A stretch of DNA of 37,056 nucleotides from Actinomycetota bacterium (GTDB taxonomy: Bacteria; Actinomycetota; Thermoleophilia; Gaiellales; Gaiellaceae): NCBI GenBank assembly GCA_005885125.1, contig VAXU01000160.1, forward strand, positions 1 through 37,056. The letters run 5' to 3'. A model generated the notes under the pieces. It searched no databases and was not told the DNA's origin. It saw nothing but the letters and a program-made list of their open reading frames with translations. Below, piece by piece: positions 33,464-37,056 of this stretch. The position numbers were made by a program, and so were the translations under genes. Positions within the stretch are counted from its first letter, which is position 1; the number at the start of each line of letters is the position of its first letter.

Positions 33464-33542
33464 CTCGTCCTCCTCTGGAATCGTTGACTTGTACAGGTAC
33501 GACGAACGAGGCGAGTGGGATTCGACAGCCTAAGATCGCCGG

Positions 33543-34406
33543 ATGCGAGACGTGACCACGGTCGACGGCCGGACGCTGCGCGTGCACGAGGCGGGCGCGC
33601 CCGAGGGACCGGTCGTCCTCGCGCAGCAGGGAACGCCGATGATCGGGCTGCTGTTCGAGGCCCATGTCCGCGACGCCGAGGACCGTGGGATTCGACTCGT
33701 GTCGTACGACCGGCCGGGCTACGGCGGCTCGACCGCAGCGCCGGGCCGGTCGGTGGCAGATGCCGCCGCAGACGTGCGCGCGATCGCGGACGCGCTGGGG
33801 ACCGAGAGGCTCGCCGTCTGGGGCGTCTCCGGCGGTGGTCCCCACGCCCTCGCATGCGCCGCGCTGCTCCCGGACCGGGTCGCGGCGGTCGCCTCGCTCG
33901 GGTCGGTGGCGCCGACCGACGCCGACGGGCTCGATTGGTTCGCCGGTATGGGCCAGACGAACCTCGAGGAGTTCGCGGCGGCGCAGCAAGGGCACGAGGC
34001 GCTCGAGGAATACTTCGGGCCGCAGGCACGTGAGCCCTTGACTGCCGAGGGCCTCCTGCAAGGGCTTCGCTCGCTCCTGACGGACGTCGACGCTGCGGCC
34101 CTCACGGGCGAGCTCGGGGAGTACCTCGCCGAGAACATGAGTGGAGCCGTGGGGCAAGGCGTGGACGGCTGGCGCGATGATGACCTTGCGTTCGTCAAGC
34201 CCTGGGGCTTCTCAGTGGAGGACATCCTCGTCCCTGTCCAGCTCTGGCACGGCGAGCAGGATCACTTCGTCCCGTTCACGCACGGCGAATGGCTCGCAGC
34301 AAGGATTCCGGACGTCCACGCGCGCCTCCACCCGGAGGACGGCCATATGACGCTCATGCAGCGCCGCATCCCGGAAGTGCACGCGTGGCTGCTCGAGCGG
34401 CTCTGA
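33543..34406 (+). CDS. Alpha/beta-fold hydrolase
   Basis: Hydrolase of 287 residues with the canonical triad: nucleophile Ser96 in GVSGGGPHAL, acid Asp in LWHGEQDHFVPF and His in PEDGHMTLM. The oxyanion-loop segment is QQGTPMIGLLF, and SYDRPGYGGS is also typical. It probably acts on an ester, amide or epoxide in the cytoplasm; no signal peptide. It starts 79 bp from the divergent VOC gene, and its TGA is separated from the stop of the convergent amidotransferase gene by one base (34406 against 34408). Confidence 0.93.
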   Translation: MRDVTTVDGRTLRVHEAGAPEGPVVLAQQGTPMIGLLFEAHVRDAEDRGIRLVSYDRPGYGGSTAAPGRSVADAAADVRAIADALGTERLAVWGVSGGGPHALACAALLPDRVAAVASLGSVAPTDADGLDWFAGMGQTNLEEFAAAQQGHEALEEYFGPQAREPLTAEGLLQGLRSLLTDVDAAALTGELGEYLAENMSGAVGQGVDGWRDDDLAFVKPWGFSVEDILVPVQLWHGEQDHFVPFTHGEWLAARIPDVHARLHPEDGHMTLMQRRIPEVHAWLLERL

Positions 34407-34407
34407 C

Positions 34408-35121
34408 CTAGAGACGTTCGGCGCGGTAGTCAGCCGCCGCCTCGACGAGCCCCTCGAACAGCTTCATGTCCTCACCGGCCTCCGGATGCCAGAGGACGCC
34501 GAACGCGAAGCGGTGCTCCGGATCCTCGACCGCCTCGATCGTCCCGTCGTCCGCATGCGCCGCGACGCGCAGCCCCTCGCCGACGCGGCCGAATCCCTGA
34601 TGGTGATGCGACTTCACGGGCGCACGGTCGCCGAGAACGGCGGCCAGCTTCGTCCCGGGCTCGAGCTCGACGTCGTGGTCGGCGAACGTCCCGGGCGTGT
34701 GCTTGTGCTTCTCGTCGCCGACGACATCGGGGAGGTGCTGCACGAGGTCGCCGCCGCGCGCGATGTTCAACACCTGGGAGCCGCGGCAGATCGCGAGCAC
34801 GGGCATGTCGCGGGCGAGAGCGGCCTGGAGCAGGGCGAGCTCTGCGCGATCTCGTTCCTCGACCACGCCGAACGTCTCCTTGTGCGGCTCCTGTCCGTAC
34901 AAGTCGGGATCGAGGTCGGAGCCGCCCGAGAAGATCAGCCCGTCGACCGCGTCAAGCGTCTCGTCGACACCGTCCGCCGACGGCGGGACGAGCAGCGGAC
35001 GTCCGCCTGCGCGTTCGACCGCCCGCACGTAGTCCGCTGGGACGAGCGCGGCCTCGATGTCCCAGTAGCTCCACTTCGCGGGCGTGACGTACGTCGTGAT
35101 GCCGACGATGGGTCTACCCAC
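34408..35121 (-). CDS. Class I glutamine amidotransferase-like hydrolase (PuuD-type, peptidase C26)
   Basis: Gamma-glutamyl-gamma-aminobutyrate-hydrolase-like enzyme of 237 residues. The triad is Cys112 (AICRGSQVLN) with His and Glu in GVLWHPEAGED; the oxyanion Arg-Gly of CRG is present. GLIFSGGSDLDPDLYG and SHHHQGF are family marks. The GTG at 35121 lies inside the end of the glutamine-synthetase-like gene (8-nt overlap). In the Puu pathway this hydrolase follows a gamma-glutamylamine ligase, and the coupled ligase here is consistent with that. Assignment to polyamine catabolism, as against another gamma-glutamyl amine, is inference. Confidence 0.9.
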   Translation of the reverse strand: MGRPIVGITTYVTPAKWSYWDIEAALVPADYVRAVERAGGRPLLVPPSADGVDETLDAVDGLIFSGGSDLDPDLYGQEPHKETFGVVEERDRAELALLQAALARDMPVLAICRGSQVLNIARGGDLVQHLPDVVGDEKHKHTPGTFADHDVELEPGTKLAAVLGDRAPVKSHHHQGFGRVGEGLRVAAHADDGTIEAVEDPEHRFAFGVLWHPEAGEDMKLFEGLVEAAADYRAERL

Positions 35122-36445
35122 GCTCGAACAACCGCTCCCGCTCGTAACACGTGACGATCTCGTCGAAGAGCCGCTGTTCGGTGCGCCCGTAGTTCAGGTA
35201 ATGGTCGACGGCCTCGTCCCCGAACGCGGCGCGCGCGATCGTCCCCGACTCGAGCGCCGCGACGGCGTCCCGGAGCGACGAGGGAAACCGTTCCGCGTCC
35301 GACTCGTACGCATTTCCTTCGAGCGGAGCCGCGAGCTCGAGCCGGTTCTCGATCCCGTGCAGCCCGGCCGCGATCAGCGCCGCGAACGCGAGGTATGGAT
35401 TGACGTCACCGCCGGGAATGCGGGTCTCGACGCGCTGCGACGGCCCGTGGCCGACGATGCGGAACCCGCAGGTGCGATTGTCATGTCCCCACGCGAGCGT
35501 CGTGGGCGCCCAGCTTCCCGCCGCGTAGCGCTTGTAGGAGTTGATCGTCGGCGCCAAAAACAGGGCGAGCTCCTTTGCGCACGCGATCCAGCCGGCGAGA
35601 AACTGCTTGAACACGTCGCTCTCGCCGGCGAATGCGTTCTCGCCGCCGCGCCACAGACTCGCGTGGATGTGGCACGAGTTGCCGATCCACGTGTGATCCG
35701 GCTTCGCCATGAACGTGATCGAGCAGCCGTTGAGGTGTGCGATCTCCTTCGCGCCGTTCTTGTAGACCGCGTGGCGGTCGGCCATCGTGAGCACGTCCGC
35801 GTAGCGGAAGTTGATCTCCTGCTGGCCGGGCCAGGCCTCGCCTTTCGAGCTCTCGACCGGGATGTCCGCCTTCTGCATGCCGTTCCGGATCTGCCGGAGC
35901 AGCGGCTCGTCGTATGTGGTCGCGAGGACGTGGTAGTCGAGGATGTACGGCACGGAGGGCGTCAGGTCGAGGAAGTGCTTCGCGTGTGCCTCCGCGTACG
36001 ACTCCTTCAGCAAGTAGAACTCGAGCTCGGACCCGAACATCGGCTCGTACCCGGCTGCGCGCGCGCGTTCGACCTGGTGCTTCAGCACCTGGCGCGGCGA
36101 GGCAACCACCGGCGAGCCGTCCTCCCACGCCACGTCGCACAGGACGAGCGCCGTTCCCTCGAGCCACGGGATGCGGCGCAGCGTGTCCAGATCGGGTCGC
36201 AGATGGAAGTCGCCGTAGCCGCGCTCCCAGCTCGCCATCGCGTAGCCCGGCTGCGGATCCATCTCCATATCGAGCCCGAGCAGGTAGTTACAGCCCTCGA
36301 GGCCGTGCTCCGCCGTCTCGTCGAGGAAGTACTCGGCTTGCTCGCGCTTCCCCATCAGACGGCCCTGCATGTCCGTGAACGCGGCCACGACCGTGTCGAT
36401 CGCGCCCGACTCGACGTCGGTTCGGAGCTCAGCGAGCGTCAGCAT
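35114..36445 (-). CDS. Glutamine-synthetase-family ligase (gamma-glutamylpolyamine-synthetase-like)
   Basis: GS-fold ligase of 443 residues. It has the N-terminal beta-grasp start LTLAELRTDVESGAIDTVVA, the metal-binding Glu region EPMFGSELEFYLL, WPGQQEINFRYADVL, NGCSITFMAKPDHTWIGNSCHIHASLW, the ATP site and the closing GHGPSQRVETRIPGGDVNPYLA. It lacks the adenylylation Tyr loop of GSI-beta. It resembles GlnA3/GlnA4/PuuA-type enzymes that glutamylate amines such as putrescine or ethanolamine. The ATG at 36445 is 22 bp from the divergent phosphotransferase gene. It is coupled to the amidotransferase. Substrate unproven. Confidence 0.92.
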   Translation of the reverse strand: MLTLAELRTDVESGAIDTVVAAFTDMQGRLMGKREQAEYFLDETAEHGLEGCNYLLGLDMEMDPQPGYAMASWERGYGDFHLRPDLDTLRRIPWLEGTALVLCDVAWEDGSPVVASPRQVLKHQVERARAAGYEPMFGSELEFYLLKESYAEAHAKHFLDLTPSVPYILDYHVLATTYDEPLLRQIRNGMQKADIPVESSKGEAWPGQQEINFRYADVLTMADRHAVYKNGAKEIAHLNGCSITFMAKPDHTWIGNSCHIHASLWRGGENAFAGESDVFKQFLAGWIACAKELALFLAPTINSYKRYAAGSWAPTTLAWGHDNRTCGFRIVGHGPSQRVETRIPGGDVNPYLAFAALIAAGLHGIENRLELAAPLEGNAYESDAERFPSSLRDAVAALESGTIARAAFGDEAVDHYLNYGRTEQRLFDEIVTCYERERLFERG

Positions 36446-36467
36446 CGGACCTGCGACTCTACTGCCC

Positions 36468-37056
36468 ATGCTGCCGGACACGATCGCGGGACGCATCTGG
36501 CCCGGCCGGTCGCTGCGCATCGAGCCGCTCGGGGGCGGGATCACCAATCACAACTTCAAGGTCTCGCTGGAGGGAGACGAGGCCTTCGTTCTTCGCATCG
36601 GCGGCAAGGACACCGACCTGCTCGGAATCGAGCGCCGCGCCGAGCACGAGGCGGCTCTCGCCGCCGCGCAGGTCGGCACCGGCCCGGAGGTCGTTGCCTT
36701 CCTCGATGGGGTGCTGGTGACGCGCTACGTCGACGGAGAGCCGTTTCCCGCCGACCGCATGCGCACGCCTGCTGGGATCTCGCGAGCCGTCGCCGCCTTG
36801 AAGCCCTTCCACGCCGCGCCACCGATCTCCGCGCGGTTCGACTGCTTCCGCGTCGTCGAGACCTATGCCGCGACCGCCGCCGAACGCGGCGTGCCCGTGC
36901 CGTCCGCGTACGACCGTGCCCGAGAGCTCGCGGATCGCATCGAGCGCGCGCGCGGTTCGCGACCGCTTCAGCCGTGCCACAACGACCTGCTCAACGCGAA
37001 CTTCATCCTCGACGGCGAACGTCTCTGGATCGTCGACTGGGAGTACGCCGGCATGG
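36468..37056 (+). CDS. Choline/ethanolamine-kinase-like phosphotransferase, N-terminal part (cut by window edge)
   Basis: Aminoglycoside-phosphotransferase/choline-kinase-like protein; 196 codons are visible and no stop is reached. It starts MLPDTIAGRIWPGRSLRIEP, has a nucleotide loop LGGGITNHNFKV, a VLRIGG strand with no clear catalytic Lys, and the Brenner motif LQPCHNDLLNANFIL with the catalytic Asp, followed by VDWEYAGM, the metal-binding Asp. It is divergent from the ligase by 22 bp, as often seen for ethanolamine or choline metabolism clusters. The start ATG at 36468 fits family N-termini. Confidence 0.88.
   Translation, partial: MLPDTIAGRIWPGRSLRIEPLGGGITNHNFKVSLEGDEAFVLRIGGKDTDLLGIERRAEHEAALAAAQVGTGPEVVAFLDGVLVTRYVDGEPFPADRMRTPAGISRAVAALKPFHAAPPISARFDCFRVVETYAATAAERGVPVPSAYDRARELADRIERARGSRPLQPCHNDLLNANFILDGERLWIVDWEYAGM

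Noticed and set aside
31719-34157. 812-codon minus-strand frame ending in the aldehyde dehydrogenase
   Set aside because: The N-terminal half is antisense to the alpha/beta hydrolase and the VOC gene. The ALDH starts at GTG 33062.

Overview
This is a strongly GC-rich bacterial chromosome segment of about 37 kb, dense with genes that overlap by 1-14 nt (ATGA, GTGA, TGATG and TAATG junctions) and often start with GTG or TTG. The gene order on the minus strand, tig-clpP-clpX, then valS-folC-(zinc ribbon)-ndk-maf-mreB-mreC-mreD-PBP2-rodA, then rne-rplU-rpmA-obg, is the conserved housekeeping block of Actinomycetota. The F420-type luciferase-like oxidoreductase, the small secreted proteins and the style of the intergenic hairpins suggest the class Thermoleophilia (Gaiella-like). 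The taxon is inference; there is no rRNA in the window.

Layout. 1-5000 (minus): obg (cut by the window edge), rpmA, rplU with an unusually long tail, a decayed serine hydrolase with an internal duplication, and rne, whose N-terminus needs a frameshift. 5000-5600: hairpins, a 66-aa gene on the plus strand and a further stem-loop. 5613-18227 (minus): rodA, PBP2, mreD, mreC, an ArsR/SRPBCC pair inserted between mreC and mreB with its own operator, mreB, maf, a methyltransferase, ndk, a zinc-ribbon membrane protein with a 37-aa membrane partner, folC and valS. 18307-22590 (minus): a GMC oxidoreductase, a 23-codon ORF, a gamma-glutamyltransferase homologue and a MaoC hydratase, facing a plus-strand luciferase-like oxidoreductase. 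23458-26702 (minus): clpX, clpP, tig. 26753-28961: a histidine phosphatase, tRNA-Leu(UAG), a TenA/CADD-like protein and a secreted protein. 28920-33463 (minus): histidine kinase, receiver, SDR, aldehyde dehydrogenase, VOC protein. 33543 to the end: an alpha/beta hydrolase, a class I amidotransferase coupled to a glutamine-synthetase-like ligase, and a choline-kinase-like phosphotransferase cut by the right edge.

How the genes work together. mreBCD-PBP2-rodA is the rod-shape/elongation complex. folC, valS, ndk, maf, rne, rplU, rpmA and obg serve translation, RNA decay and nucleotide or folate metabolism. tig-clpP-clpX serves folding and proteolysis. The right end looks like catabolism of gamma-glutamylated amines (ligase, hydrolase, aldehyde dehydrogenase).

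The most unusual content is non-coding. Two elements of about 160 bp (1393-1551 and 15650-15814) share an identical core around a covarying hairpin, while their ~50-bp inverted-repeat arms are unrelated in sequence. One ends next to the rplU start codon and the other contains the folC start codon. A second family of about 100 bp (27340-27442 and 27556-27645), also with compensatory changes, flanks tRNA-Leu. These are my best candidates for an undescribed system. The ArsR operator with three TACGTA sites phased exactly 16 bp apart is a third clear regulatory signal.
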